Shown here piece by piece: positions 53,415 to 64,000 of a stretch of 64,000 bases of DNA. Numbering within the stretch: the stretch's first letter is position 1; each line of letters opens with the position of its first letter. Position numbers and translations under genes: made by a program. Below the pieces are notes generated by a model that saw only the letters and a program-made list of their open reading frames with translations, did not search any database and had not been told where the DNA came from. The DNA is from Corylus avellana (taxonomy: Eukaryota > Streptophyta > Magnoliopsida > Fagales > Betulaceae), in contig NC_081546.1 in assembly GCF_901000735.1 (NCBI RefSeq), forward strand, positions 10,258,152 to 10,322,151, read 5' to 3'.

Positions 53415-56251
53415 CTGTTCATTGCAGTAATTACCTCTTAATATAAATAAGAGAAATGATAAAAATTATTCTTTCAACCATTTCTGTATAGTGAATGAGT
53501 AAATCTACCATTAAATTTTTGTAGGACCCATCCACATGAGTCTACAAATTCAGTGATGGATCTATTAGATTTGTAAAAAGAGATAGTTAAAAGATGGTTG
53601 AGAGAATGATGTGTAGTATGTCTCCATAAATAAATATACTTGTGTAATAAATAAATTGAGAAACTTCACTTACATGTTTTACGAATATAACTTCGAATTA
53701 TCAAAATTTGTAATGGCGGTATTTTATGTTTTAGTCTCTTTAATTTCACCATATCGTTAGAGTTTAAGGTTAAATCAAACGGTAAACAAACATATGAAAT
53801 GCTTTCTATATTTCTGTAAAATTTATAAAAATACAAATTTGCCATAATTAAAATAATTAAAATTAATTTTTCAAAAAAAAAAAAAAAAAAACCAAAAACA
53901 AAAACCTGGACATGAGTCACATGACCTGGGTGTGGTAGGGATATTTTGGGCATTTTGGCATCATCCGTTAGGATTTAATAGAAATTCCTAACGATGGGGG
54001 AAAATTAAAATGGGCTGAAACATACAATATCGACATTGCAAATCTTGATAACTTGATATTACAATTACAAAATCCGAGGTACTTTGGGAGCAAGTGAAAA
54101 TAAATAAAAGCTAACAATGAGGGAAATGGGAGGACAAATGCAAGAGCAAAAAAGGTAAGGAAAGTAGGATGGAAATATATAACCTGAAAGCTTTCAAGAC
54201 GGCAATCCCAGAGACGTAAAGATACTCTTCTGCTTCAGGTGGGAGATGGTCCAGCACAGTCTGGTCTCTCAACACAGTCACATCCACAACACCCACAAGT
54301 TCCTTTTGTGAATCAGAAACATTGGCCATTGCCTCAGCCACCAAACATGCGTATCTGTTTATGATATCTAACCATTTTGAATCAAATATTTGGTATATCA
54401 ATTAAATGATTCCACCAACAAAATTGTTCAAACGCTCAATTCATGTCTACAAAAAGGGTGCCCTAAATACATGGGTCGATGATAACACATATCATGTGCA
54501 TATCATACGCAATGATGACTGTGTATAGTTGTCGTTGATGTACATATCATCAATGACGACTATATTTTAGTCATTGCTAATGTATATATCATCATCGAAG
54601 ACTCAAAATAGTTGTCACTAATAGATATGATAGTAGCAACGACCTAGATAGAGCGTTGCTTATAACTTAATAATAGCAACGACTCTTAAAATCGTTGCTA
54701 ATGAGTTTTTAACGATGACACTAATAGTCATTAGTGAGGACATTATGGCCTTTAGCACAATCATAAGTTGTCTCTAAAGACCATTTTTCCTGTAATGACA
54801 GCCATAAGATTCATTTTTCCATGGTTAATATTTACCTGTTAGGAGGTGAGCTCCTAAGTTTGTATGCAAGCCCAGAAAGTACTTCAGCCTGTATTTTAGC
54901 AGCAGTGCAACATAAAACTTCAAAAATGATGCTCAATATATATTCATGTAGCGTTCTTTGCTTTTTTACTTTTTTACTTTTATTATTTTTTAACCAGGTG
55001 GGGCCTTATGTCATTCGAGCCATTTCTTAATGATTTGGTGGGTGAAATGTGTCAGAGTTGAATCCCAAAATGAGAAGCGCTAGCTCTTGGAATTAATTTC
55101 ATACCACCGATTCGATGTTGCTACTTGCTAGTGTTTTTTATGGTGCTAGATTAGACTATGGCTTAGGGGTGGAACCACCCCTAGCCTTGGGGATCCCAGC
55201 CCCCCCCAAGCCAAGGGGTGGTTCAAAAAAAAAAAAAATTAAATACTTTTAAAAATTAGCTTTTGACCCCCCAATTTTATTTTATTTTTTGATTTTTTAA
55301 TTTTACCCCCCAAACTCAATATTCTAGTTCCGCCCTTGCTATGGCTCAACCGACTTGTAAGAGCGCATGCGGGTTAGAGTTGACAAGTTTAACCCATTTA
55401 ATTTAATGAGTTGGATTATGATTTTTTTTTTCCTAATTAAAAAAGGTTAGAGGGGGAGACCAATTATGTCTATTCTACTTGGGCGTGGCCATAGTAGCAC
55501 CAACCCGCGGGGTATTGCTCAGGAGGAACCTAGACGGCAGAAACTGCAGGCGCACCCTCAAGATTAGCTGAGCCATAGCTTAATTGCTCGCCTCACCAAG
55601 GCATTAATGGAAACTAAGGTGGTTTATACTAATCAGGCATGAAGATTCTCCATTGCGAAGATTGGAATCTACACCCTAGTACTTACCTAATCATTAAACC
55701 ACTACCCTTGATGGTAGTTGAGTTATGATTGACTTATATAATGTTATACCTATATTTCGATAGAACTCAAATCTGACACGTACCCCTGGCTAGGCTGGCT
55801 ATAGTTAGTGATGAAAACAGGATTATCCAAACAAAGGAAAGGGAGCTCAGAAAAAAATTCAAAATAAAATTAAAATTAAAACGAAAACTAAATGTAAATT
55901 TAGGGAAGAAAATAAGAGTGAGAAAACCTGAAAGAAGTCGAAGAAAAAATCATTGAAAAGAGCAACAGGCACATGAAATGCTTCAGCTTGAACCTGAGCA
56001 ACCATCCTCATCTCATCTGCCTTCTCAACCAACCTTCTCACCTTCCACCCACACTCATTTACCAAATACCCAACCGATCCCACTTTCTCAGGTGACGACG
56101 CCGAACTCTGCACCATAAAACCTCTCACTCTCACCATTTGCCGGCCGCCAATATTTGTCCAACCCCCTCCGCAATCCTTCAACTTTGTCCTGCATTTCTG
56201 CAGCTCCCATCTTCTTGGAATATTGTGGTGGTTTGCTAGCAAATGGGCCAT
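53189..56251 (-). CDS. GCN5-related N-acetyltransferase, plastid-type (4 exons)
   Basis: Exons on the minus strand: 56251-55928, 54888-54836, 54354-54184 and 53414-53189. The phases agree and the sum is 774 nt, giving 257 codons plus stop. Exon 1 has a basic, hydroxylated N-terminal region of about 60 residues that could be a plastid transit peptide, then GWKVRRLVEKADEMRMVAQV and AEAFHVPVALFNDFFFDFFQ. The rest reads AEVLSGLAYKLRSSPPNR, YACLVAEAM, VGVVDVTVLRDQTVLDHLP, EEYLYVSGIAVLKAFRRQKI, ATVLLKACDVLSTVWGLEYL, ALRAYEDDLGARKLYTSAGY and EVVSGDPPWLTTWIGRKRR. The block around RRQKIATVLLK (183-193) is acetyl-CoA-binding motif A, and ARKLYTSAGYEVV is motif B. Plant plastid GNATs acetylate protein N-termini and lysines; the exact substrate here is not known. 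Confidence 0.88.
54184..54354 (-). CDS. GNAT gene exon 3
   Basis: One base then 56 codons plus 2 bases, YACLVAEAMANVSDSQKEL to EEYLYVSGIAVLKAF. Acceptor AAACAG, donor GTTATA. Holds the central beta strands of the GNAT fold. Confidence 0.88.
54445..54797. mobile_element. Possible CACTA-type MITE in GNAT intron 2
   Basis: The left end CTACAAAAAGGGTGCCC and the right end (complemented) CATTACAGGAAAAATGGTC resemble CACTACAAGAAAAA-type termini. The interior has repeated subterminal words such as GTCATTGCTAATGTATATATC and TAGCAACGAC. The termini are decayed and a target duplication was not found. Confidence 0.4.
54836..54888 (-). CDS. GNAT gene exon 2 (short)
   Basis: 17 codons plus 2 bases, AEVLSGLAYKLRSSPPN and AG. 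Acceptor ATACAG, donor GTAAAT. AG joins A of exon 3 to give Arg. It fills exactly the family segment missing between exons 1 and 3. Confidence 0.85.
55100..55927. other. GNAT intron 1, right part
   Basis: Contains a small repeat at 55140-55340 with GGGGTGG words in both orientations around a poly-A run. Otherwise no recognisable feature. Confidence 0.5.
55928..56251 (-). CDS. GNAT gene exon 1
   Basis: 108 codons, MAHLLANHHNIPRR to FFFDFFQ. Start ATG at 56251, donor GTTTTC. Phase 0 at the end. The N-terminal part is the likely targeting peptide. Confidence 0.85.
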
Positions 56252-56564
56252 GTTAATGGGATGATGAGAAATGGATTTTTATGGAAGATGATTTACATCA
56301 AATCAAGATAGTTTTCATGCTTAATTTCAGCAAATCAATAATCATTGATCCAACTCCATTGCTTTCCTTTTTCTCAGTTTTGTTTTTGGTGTGCATAGGA
56401 GAATGCTGATCATAAGTGAGAGGGAAAAATATATGGTATGTATGCGAATGAGAATGAGTGGTCATAAATTCTTGCTCGCTTTAGACCATGAGAACGAAGA
56501 TACTAAATGGGAATAAGGCAAGCTAACACGTGTCTATTTGAAGAGCTAATAAAAATGTTATTTA

Positions 56565-57039
56565 TGCTTCGTTTGTTTTGGCATAAAGTGATTTTTTGAA
56601 AATATTTATCATATTTTTTGGTGAGACGAAAATAATAGTTAATAGAAAATATTTTCAATTTGAACGACAAAGCTAGTCGAGACTCTGCTGGAACCTAGTC
56701 AACACACTAGTGGAACACGGTCGGGACTAATTGAGAACCAATCGGGAGTCGCTGGGATTCGGTTGGGACTCTGTAGGACCCAGTCGAGCCACTGCTAGGA
56801 CCTAGCCGAGACCCGGTTGAAAAACAACTGCGACCCGCTTAGGACTCGTTGGGCCTTGGTTGAGACCCGTCGGGATATTGTTGTAATTTAAAGTAATATG
56901 AGTGAACGAAAAAATGTATATAAAAAAAATATTTGTGATTTTTCGTACATGTCAAACACCGAAAAATGTTTTCAAAGAAATCATTTTTCAAGAAAATATT
57001 TTCCGACGGAGAACATTTTACGTCGAAAGAAATGGAGTC
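56565..57039. mobile_element. Tourist-like MITE upstream of the GNAT gene
   Basis: Left end TTCGTTTGTTTTGGCATAAA and right end (complemented) TCCATTTCTTTCGACGTAAA are diverged TIRs. TTA flanks both sides (56562-56564 and 57040-57042). It lies 314 bases upstream of the GNAT start codon on the minus strand and may touch its promoter. Confidence 0.6.
56680..56880. repeat. Diverged minisatellite inside the MITE
   Basis: About a dozen diverged copies of a 15-18 base unit of the type GGACCCGGTCGAGACT (GACTC, GACCC and GTCGGGA words) fill the MITE centre, a GC-richer island between AT-rich arms. Confidence 0.6.
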
Positions 57040-57042
57040 TTA

Positions 57043-57677
57043 GTATACTATCATACAACTGAAATATTATATTTCTATGAACACAAGGTTTGTGTTTTGA
57101 CTCCCATTAAATCAGTGGGAGGAATTGTTTTGTATTTATAATGAACCACATGTAACTCATCAGTTCTTACACGTTACAAGTACACTTATTAAGACTCTAG
57201 ACCTTAACAATTATCCACTACTAAAAATACCAACCCATAGAGAAACTCTAGGGTTAGACACCACAATCCCAACTTACAACACTAAGGAAAGTTCTAGGGC
57301 TTGAAGCTTACCTTGATCTTGGACAAAATCCGAAATTTCGCCACATGAAACTCCAACCTGAAGCTTGACGCAAGCTTATAACTCCACAAATTACAAAAGC
57401 CCTAAAGAAATTTAGGAAATGAAGCAAAAGCCCCCAAAAATCAACTCAACCTTAAGTAAAGTTAGGGTTTACCTCAAACTAATCGGTGGAAATGAGGATC
57501 TAACGCTAAAAAACTTGTTCCGAGATTTGCCTTTGGAGAACTCCTCAAACCAATCCTTAAGGTTTAGGTACAAACCCTAAGAGAGAGAAGGAAATTTCGT
57601 GGGAAGGAAAGAAAATGAGAGAAAATGAGTTGAAAATTGCGTTTAGCCCTATTTATAGTTTTGGCGGTCCCTATTCT
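57043..57677. other. LTR-like sequence upstream of the GNAT gene
   Basis: On the minus strand CTATAAATAGGGCTAAACGC at about 57650 looks like an LTR promoter, followed by AGAGAAGG-rich leader text. It resembles the U3/R part of a gypsy LTR, but no boundaries were found. No coding region. Confidence 0.35.
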
Positions 57678-58607
57678 TAGGGGTGGGCAAATTAACCGTT
57701 ACCGTTTAACCGGCCGTCTACCGGCTTCGACCGAACCGATATAAACCGTAGCCGATATGCCGATATCCTTATCGGTTAAAAAAAGTATACCGGAAATTCG
57801 GTCCGGTCCGGTTAAGCGGTTCTTATCGGTTAACCGAACCGATAAGAAACCGGATTTTTTTTTTTTTTTTTAAGTCCTAGTCCCAAAACGGCGCCGTTTA
57901 GTCTTTTAGAGAGGTTTCCAAATTCCCACAAGTGACACAGGTTTTCGAATTTGTGTAATGGTGTTGCCCATGACTTATTTTCCTTTTGCTAAGTGACTTT
58001 AATTAGTTAATACTTTGTTTATTATTCATTAATGAATTTTATTTTAATTTGGGTTTGGGTAGGTTTGATGTTTTTTTTTTAAGTGATGGCATTTGATGAG
58101 ATTTCTTTGCCTTTGGTAAAAGCATTTTTCATTAACTAGTTTTGCTAGTCTAATTAGCATTCATTATGTTAATTAGTCCATTTGCTTTGGAAAAATGTAT
58201 TTTATAATATTAAAAAAAAAAAAAAAAAAGTTGAAGTGGATCAATATAAAAAAGCTTCAATTTTTAGCCCAAAAAACAAATATTTGGGTCCCAACAAAAA
58301 GTATTTGGTCCCTAAAACAACTCATTTTTAATAAATTATTTTAGCCCAACAAAAAGTATTTGGGCTCTCAAAAGTAAAAAAAACTCATTTTTGGTTTTTG
58401 GCCCAACAAAATAAATCAATATAAAGCTCTCGGTTAAATCGGTTAACCGGTTTAACCGGACCGTTTAACCGTGTACCGTTTTAACCGAAATTATCGGTTA
58501 AAATTCTTATTGGTTCGGTATCGGTTAATAAACCGTTTAACCGAAAATTATCGGTTAATAACCGATAAGGTCCTTAACCGGACCGTTTTGACCGATACCC
58601 AGGCCTA
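57678..58607. mobile_element. hAT-type MITE with exact 8-bp target duplication
   Basis: Starts TAGGGGTGGGCAAATTAACC and ends CCGATACCCAGGCCTA, with CCTATTCT at 57670-57677 and again at 58608-58615. The arms are made of ACCGGTTAACCG and TTATCGGTTAA words in both orientations; the middle is AT-rich. No transposase. Confidence 0.8.
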
Positions 58608-58615
58608 CCTATTCT

Positions 58616-59017
58616 TAGTGAAAATGAGTTGAAAAAAATACATGAAATGATGTCGTTTTGTGTTTTTTATACAAACGATGTCGTATGTAGTATGATGTTA
58701 TCATATTACCATAAAAATGACGTTGTTTTGTTTTTTTTTTTTTTAAAAAAAAATTTCTTTTAAAAAGCGGTTAGCAGTTACTAGAGTTACTAACTGCTAA
58801 CCGACGGTTAACTGCCTAGCGATTAACCGCCTAGGCAGTTATAGTTAGCCGTTTTAGCCAATAACCACTAACGGTAACTGCTTTTTCACCCCTACTGTTG
58901 ACACCCTTTGGAGTAGTCGCCAAGGCTAGTGAAGACAAAGTGCTCCACCCATCATTTCTACACCATTTGACACGTGTGCCCTACCACACATGCTTCAACA
59001 AACAAGCAATCGACTAA
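58616..59017. other. Intergenic remnant
   Basis: Includes GGTTAGCAGTTACTAGAGTTA and AGTTACTAACTGCTAACCG in opposite orientations (58767-58810) and ends TTTTTCACCCCTACT, the likely stump of another hAT-type MITE. The left end is missing. Confidence 0.4.
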
Positions 59018-59203
59018 GAGAAATACTAGGAGTACTAACTCTTTTACTAACAGAGGCTTACTAAACTGATGTGTAGCTCATTTATTGGTACTCATTACAC
59101 TTCTCTTAATTAATTGTTTTGTTTTTGTTTTTCCAATGAATGAGCTACACAACAATTTAGTAAGCTTCTGTTGGTAAAATAGTTAGTTTCCATAGCATTT
59201 CTC
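59018..59203. mobile_element. Small foldback MITE with 9-bp target duplication
   Basis: The arms GAGAAATACTAGGAGTACTA and (complemented right end) GAGAAATGCTATGGAAACTA pair, as do AGGCTTACTAAACTGATGTG and its partner. ATCGACTAA lies on both sides (59009-59017 and 59204-59212), an exact 9-bp duplication as in Mutator-like elements. Confidence 0.8.
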
Positions 59204-59509
59204 ATCGACTAATGCTATTTATTAGTAAACCCATATAATATAATTGATGTGACAATTTTTAAATTTATTTTTATTACCACGTCATTTTAATTATATAACA
59301 ATTATATAGTAGTTTACAATTTTTCTTTCTAATAAACCCAATTTACCTTGTGTTGACTAAATTCTCATAAATTGTGGGTTCGTCTAAAAAAAGAAAAAAA
59401 GAAATGGCCAAGGTAAAGATAGAGATCTATAAAACAAAAAACAGTACTGTTTGGTAATTTGGGTGCAAAATGGCGACAAGAAGAAAGAAAGTGTGATTTG
59501 GTCTTTTTG

Positions 59510-60864
59510 TGTCCAAAAATATCAATAATAAAAATAGCCACTTGCAATAGGACGAATCCTTATAGAATAGGCTAAAGAGAGGGTATCGAACCTCAAGGAT
59601 TGCAGGGGCTTTGTTATCAAATTTGAAAGATCAAAATTAACTTAATTAAAAAGATGATTGATTTGGTTTGTAACTAAAGTGCATGAAATTAAAAGAGAAT
59701 TAAATATAAGAGAGAGTGTAGGGTATTGACTTCACCTCTATCCGCACAACAATGGTTAATCAGATTTAATCCAGAAATTCATTCTATGCAAGTTATAAAT
59801 AAACAAGAAACTACCTTATTATAGAATAGGTATAATCTATCTTCGGTTGGCACGGATCATCCACCTAACCACTAAGATGCAATACGACCTGTCTTCCTTA
59901 GGTATGACTTATCAAATTCTATAACAGGATACATACAATCAATGAATAAATGTAACCCAACTTCGGTTGGCAGAGACTATCTACCTAAATTACACTAAAC
60001 TAGGGTGTAGTACAATCCGTCTTCCCTAGGCATGACCTATCAAATCCTATTGATCATATGTCAATTAAACCCATTGCATAACCATCATCCTCATAATCAT
60101 AGAAAACAAGAATGATTTGAGTTCAATAAAAGCAAAAGACTTTCTAAGACAAGAGAAGAATTACACAAATATTGATTTTGAAACTAAGAACAATTGCATT
60201 TAATATTTAAGAACGAAATCAATATGTAGCAATTCTCATAGTTATACAATCAACATGCATAAACTAAAATCTAGAAATTAAATACAATCAAACCATTGTT
60301 CTTGGATAGGGTTACATCAACACCCCACGAAGGGGTTTAACCGCTCATGACTCTACTAAGCAACAATGAATTTTTGCTCTAGAAAGCGGTGTGTTTTCTA
60401 TAATGTTTAGAGGCCTATTTAAAGGGATTAGGGGAAGCCTAGAAACCCTAGGAAACCGTAGGTCAGTCTTCTAGTCCAAGTTGCAGACTGAAAACCAAAT
60501 CCAAGGTAAAAAAGGACTGTTGCCGTAGTTTGGATGCCCGAGTGCACTCAATCGCACCTATGCTTTATCCTAGAAGATACATGCTCGAGCTTGGCTGGTT
60601 ATGCGTGCGAGCGTTGATGCGCTCGATCATAGACTGGAATGAGCTTGAGCGTATGTACACTTGATCCCAAGTGCTGCTGAGCTCGATCCTAGGTGCCAGA
60701 ATGCACCCAAATAGTCTTTTAAGCCCGATTTTCAATGGAATTCTTACATTTGCCAAATAAAACCTGAAACACAAAAACAAAACAAAAATCAAACAATTAA
60801 CAACGCTAAAGAATTAACATATGCAAATTAAGGGGCTTGAATGTGCAACATTTGACGTTTATCA
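59510..60864 (-). repeat. 3' LTR of a second gypsy-type element
   Basis: On the minus strand it starts TGATAAACGTCAAATGTTGC at 60864, just after a PPT-like AAATTTGGGAGTG. A TTTAAATAGGCC box lies about 440 bases inside. The other boundary near 59510 is approximate because I found no target duplication. Confidence 0.5.
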
Positions 60865-62326
60865 CACTCCCAAATTTACATATTGCTAGTCCCTTAGCAA
60901 TTCAAAAAAGAAATAAACTAATAACAAAAAGATAAATCTATCTTTCGTGAGATGTACGATTGCATTTAGCGTATGCAACAAGCCTTTTAAACCCCTAGGC
61001 ATTCCTAGAGAGCGAGTGAAGTCTCGTGAGGGTTTTTTGGGAATGATACCCACAAACATTGCCATCATTCTATCATTCAAAAGAATAAAGCATTACAAAA
61101 ATAATGGTTCTCATTCATTGGCAAACACAATCATGAGGCTTCAAAATAATTCCAATATAAATGAATCAACATCTCAGAATTTATTGGATTTCTTATCAGA
61201 TGAAACAACCAAGGCATACAAATTTTATTTTATTTTATTATTATTTTTTTAACTTATTGTGTATTGCTTAGCTCCCTTAAGCTTTCTAATTGACCCATGT
61301 ATCGAGTGTTAAGCTAATGACTCCAAAACTAAATGGCTTTCGGGCATTAAGTGTAGAGACATCTCTAAGGACTTACTAACTCAAGTCAAAAAGGCTACGA
61401 AACTAAGCTAGCAATTTTATTAACCAACCAAATTTCTCACTTTTTGACGCGAACACTCACTTCTTAATGAGGTAAGAGGTCCGGTTGCTAAGTGAAAAAT
61501 TCAACTTTATTTTTTATTTTTTTTTAATAGCATGCCAAGGTTATTCATCCAATATGTCACCCAACAGAATTTAGGATAATGAAAGCAAACACAATTGGTC
61601 AAAAATTTCATACCTCACAGACATGTGCTAGTGTGCTCAGGATAGATTTAAATTGAAACAAGAAGCATCTCATGTTGCCAAAAGTAAGTAACAAGACTCA
61701 AAATTCCTAAATGATTATGTGTTCATAACTTTAAGCCTACCAATGAAATTCGAACCAAAATCAAAGCTCAACTATATGCTTAAGAATGACATAACAACAA
61801 AATTTGGACATTGTTTTGTTTTTCCATACCTCAAAACTTGAATCATACATTATCCTTAATGTATTTACAAAACTAAAGAATAAGATTGAGAGTATAGGAA
61901 TACCTGAATGAGCAGATGTGGGTTGTATCATACCCCCAAACTTGCATCCAAAAACATATGTCCTGAAAAAGAAAGTGATATTTCAACTAAATACCAATCA
62001 AGTGCACACATTGTTATAAAAATATAATCAAAGAATGAAACAACAACGGATAAAATAAACCTGGATGGAGATCATGTACCCTGGTGGAGTGAGAAGTCGA
62101 GCACACAGGGCCTAAGCTCGATCCCATGAGGTATTTCTCAATTTAAGTCCGAGTTCCGAAGGATCTTACCTTGATCCTTCAGAAGTCTAGTCAAGCTCTT
62201 CCATCCCTTCTTCTACTTCATCATGTAGCACTTGACAAGGAAGAGCATTCCTCTTAACATCTCGAAACTTCTTCTCTCAGCTGAAAAGTCTTGATGCTCC
62301 CCATGACAATACTCAATGTGTTTGTC
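60865..62326. other. Non-coding spacer of the second gypsy-type element
   Basis: Lies between the protease part and the 3' LTR, where reverse transcriptase, RNase H and integrase would be expected. None of their motifs is visible on either strand, so the element has lost, or never had, most of pol. Many stops in all frames. Confidence 0.5.
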
Positions 62327-63217
62327 CTAAACTGGTTTCATGATCAACCTCTTGTCTCTATAGGGGTTCTCAAAAACCAGGGCAACCATGGAACTTGCCA
62401 AAAAATTGTCCACCCCAATTAAGTCCACTTCAGTAACCTCTGAATGAAATATGTTCCTTGTGGGGTTGTCATCAGGTGGAGTACTTGAAGTGAGAGGCAT
62501 AGGCTCCGGTGGTTTTCTCCATGATGAGGCTTCAGATAGAGGGTCAGGAGGAGGGTCTTCAACAGTTTCTCCAATGTCATCCAAGAAGAAACTTGTATTC
62601 CGATAAGGTGCATTCTGGAAGGCATTGAAGATGCTCAGTCTAATCTTCATATTCCCAAAGGAGATCTTCATTACTTCAGTTCAACAATTGATGCATGCAT
62701 TGGATGTGGCTAAGAAAGGTCGCTCGAGGATGACAGGAATTGGCTTCTTTGGATTCGGGACAAGTTATGTGCCAAGAACTATGAAGTCAATTGGATAGTA
62801 GAACTTGTCCACCTTGATGATGACATCTTCCACAATCCCTCAGGGTTTCTTGATAGATCGGTCAGCCAATTGCAAGACAGTGCTTGTAGGTCTCAGTTCC
62901 CCTAAGCCAAGTTGCTGATACACCGAGTATGGAAGCAAATTCACACCAGCTCCTAAGTTGAGGAGAGCTCTTTCAATCTCAGTGTTTCCGATGACGCATG
63001 AAATTGTAGGCGCTCTAGGGTCCATGAACTTTGGAGAAGTGTTATGCTGAATCAGGGAGCTCACTTGCCTGGTGAGAATGACTTTCTTTGGAATGTGCTT
63101 TCGATTCTTCCTCTTCTGACTGCACAAGTCTTTGAGAAATTTTGTGTAGGCCAGAATTTGCTTGATGGCATCAAGGAGTGGGATGTTGACTTTGACTTGC
63201 TTGAAGGCCTCCATCAT
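62327..63217 (-). pseudogene. Gypsy aspartic protease region, catalytic Asp lost
   Basis: The frame 63217-62840 reads VKVNIPLLDAIKQILAYTKF, KKVILTRQVSSLIQ, KFMDPRAPTISCVIGNTEIE, LLNLGAGVNLLPYSVYQQLG and LGELRPTSTVLQLADRS. The family has DLGA(S/G)(V/I)NL(L/M)P here; this copy has N instead of the catalytic D. After a stop at about 62838, text like PIDFIVLGT and ERPFLATSNACINC continues, then the frame 62671-62327 (ISFGNMKIRLSIFNAFQNA). This matches the Athila/Tat-like gag-protease junction of plant gypsy elements. Confidence 0.75.
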
Positions 63218-64000
63218 GTCTTGTATCTTCTCTCCTTACTTCCCAAAGTGGGAAGGTGCCTTGAGACGCTCTGGGAATAGGACCCTAGGCTCATATGGTA
63301 TCTCAGGAGTGGGGGTAGCTGATGAAGAAGCCTCAGTGCATACTTGCTTACCCTTGTCCTAATGCAAATTCTGTGGGGCCTCAAGTTGCTCATCCTTCTT
63401 TTCCCCCACATGATTGTCAACTAGTCTTCCTCTTCGCAATGTGGTGATGGCTTGAACTTGCTCTAAATGGGAAGTGCTTCCTTCAACCATGTATAGTCCC
63501 CTAGGGTTGGTCATTGGCTGAATTGGAAGCTTTCCTTTGTCCCTCCTATTGAGGGTATTGGCAAGTTGACCGACTTTAGCTTCTAACTCAGTGATACTAC
63601 CGATTCAGGCTTCTATATTGGCGATGGATTGAGAGTGAGAATTCACTTTTTGATTCATAGTCTTCATTTCGCTTATAGCTTCCAACACCGTATTTTGAAA
63701 GTCCGATGCCAACATAGGAGGTGGTGCGGTCTCAGCTTCTAACTTGGAAATTGCTTGAGTGTGCGAGTTCACCATCTGCTGTTGAGATTTCATTATCTCT
63801 TGGACAGTTTTCAAAGTCTGATTCGTCTCGCTCATAAGGTTCCATATCTTCTCGTGAAAGTCGAAATCCGATTGAGGGGCTGGTGTGGCCTGATACTGCT
63901 GCAGTGGAGGCCGGTATGTGGAAGAAGGTTTATAGGGCTGCCTGTTAGATTGAGCTTGATTGTGCAGCCCAGGAGCTTGGGCCTTCCATGAGAAGTTTGG
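63218..64000 (-). pseudogene. Gypsy gag C-terminal part, cut by the window edge
   Basis: Broken minus-strand frames: SETNQTLKTVQEIMKSQQQM, HTQAISKLEAE and NTVLEAISEMKTMNQKVNSH (63835-63605), a coiled-coil-like repeat with the SHSQSIANIEA motif. This is the segment after gag in Athila/Tat-like elements, just before the protease. Stops at 63602 and 63360. The rest of gag lies beyond the right edge. Confidence 0.6.

Noticed and set aside
1..64000. CRISPR arrays, bacterial operons, tRNA or rRNA genes
   Set aside because: None was seen; the intron structure and element content show plant nuclear DNA. Short tRNA genes could be missed by eye.

Overview
This window is plant nuclear DNA, probably from a woody dicot. 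It is AT-rich, its genes are split into small exons with large introns, and most of it is decayed transposable elements: L1-type LINEs with an RVT zinc-binding tail domain, Ty3/gypsy LTR elements, CACTA, and hAT-, Mutator- and Harbinger-type MITEs. The species cannot be fixed from the sequence.

Two host genes are supported. The first (+ strand, 14082-51782) is RHL1 (ROOT HAIRLESS 1), a subunit of the plant DNA topoisomerase VI complex. I could place 12 exons whose phases all agree, giving 1329 nt and 442 codons plus stop, spread over 37.7 kb. Intron 5 fits a minor-spliceosome AT-AC intron. Intron 9 alone is 18 kb. The second (- strand, 56251-53189) is a GCN5-related N-acetyltransferase of the plant plastid-type family, with 4 exons and 257 codons. 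The two genes converge, with about 1.4 kb between their stop codons.

Layout. 1-14081 holds a Mutator-type foldback element, a solo gypsy LTR, a CACTA relic carrying a Tourist MITE, a 62-bp tandem array, a degraded plant-transposon protein, an hAT-type MITE, and a 200-bp direct repeat that flanks a TIR element just upstream of RHL1. 14082-51782 is RHL1, with LINEs in introns 1, 2, 6, 8, 9 and 10, an old LTR element in intron 8, and a large gypsy chromovirus in intron 9. 53189-56251 is the acetyltransferase gene. 56252-59517 holds MITEs and LTR-like sequence. About 59510-64000 is the 3' LTR, spacer, protease and gag of a second gypsy-type element that runs off the right edge.

The most unusual structure is the gypsy element at 33687-47165. 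Its internal genes read on the - strand, but its two 2.6-kb LTRs are inverted relative to each other, while one 5-bp target duplication (GCTAC) brackets the whole unit. Other points of note are the AT-AC intron, the repeat-bracketed RHL1 promoter, a PCNA-binding-like motif in RHL1, and LINE copies that carry ORF1 only.
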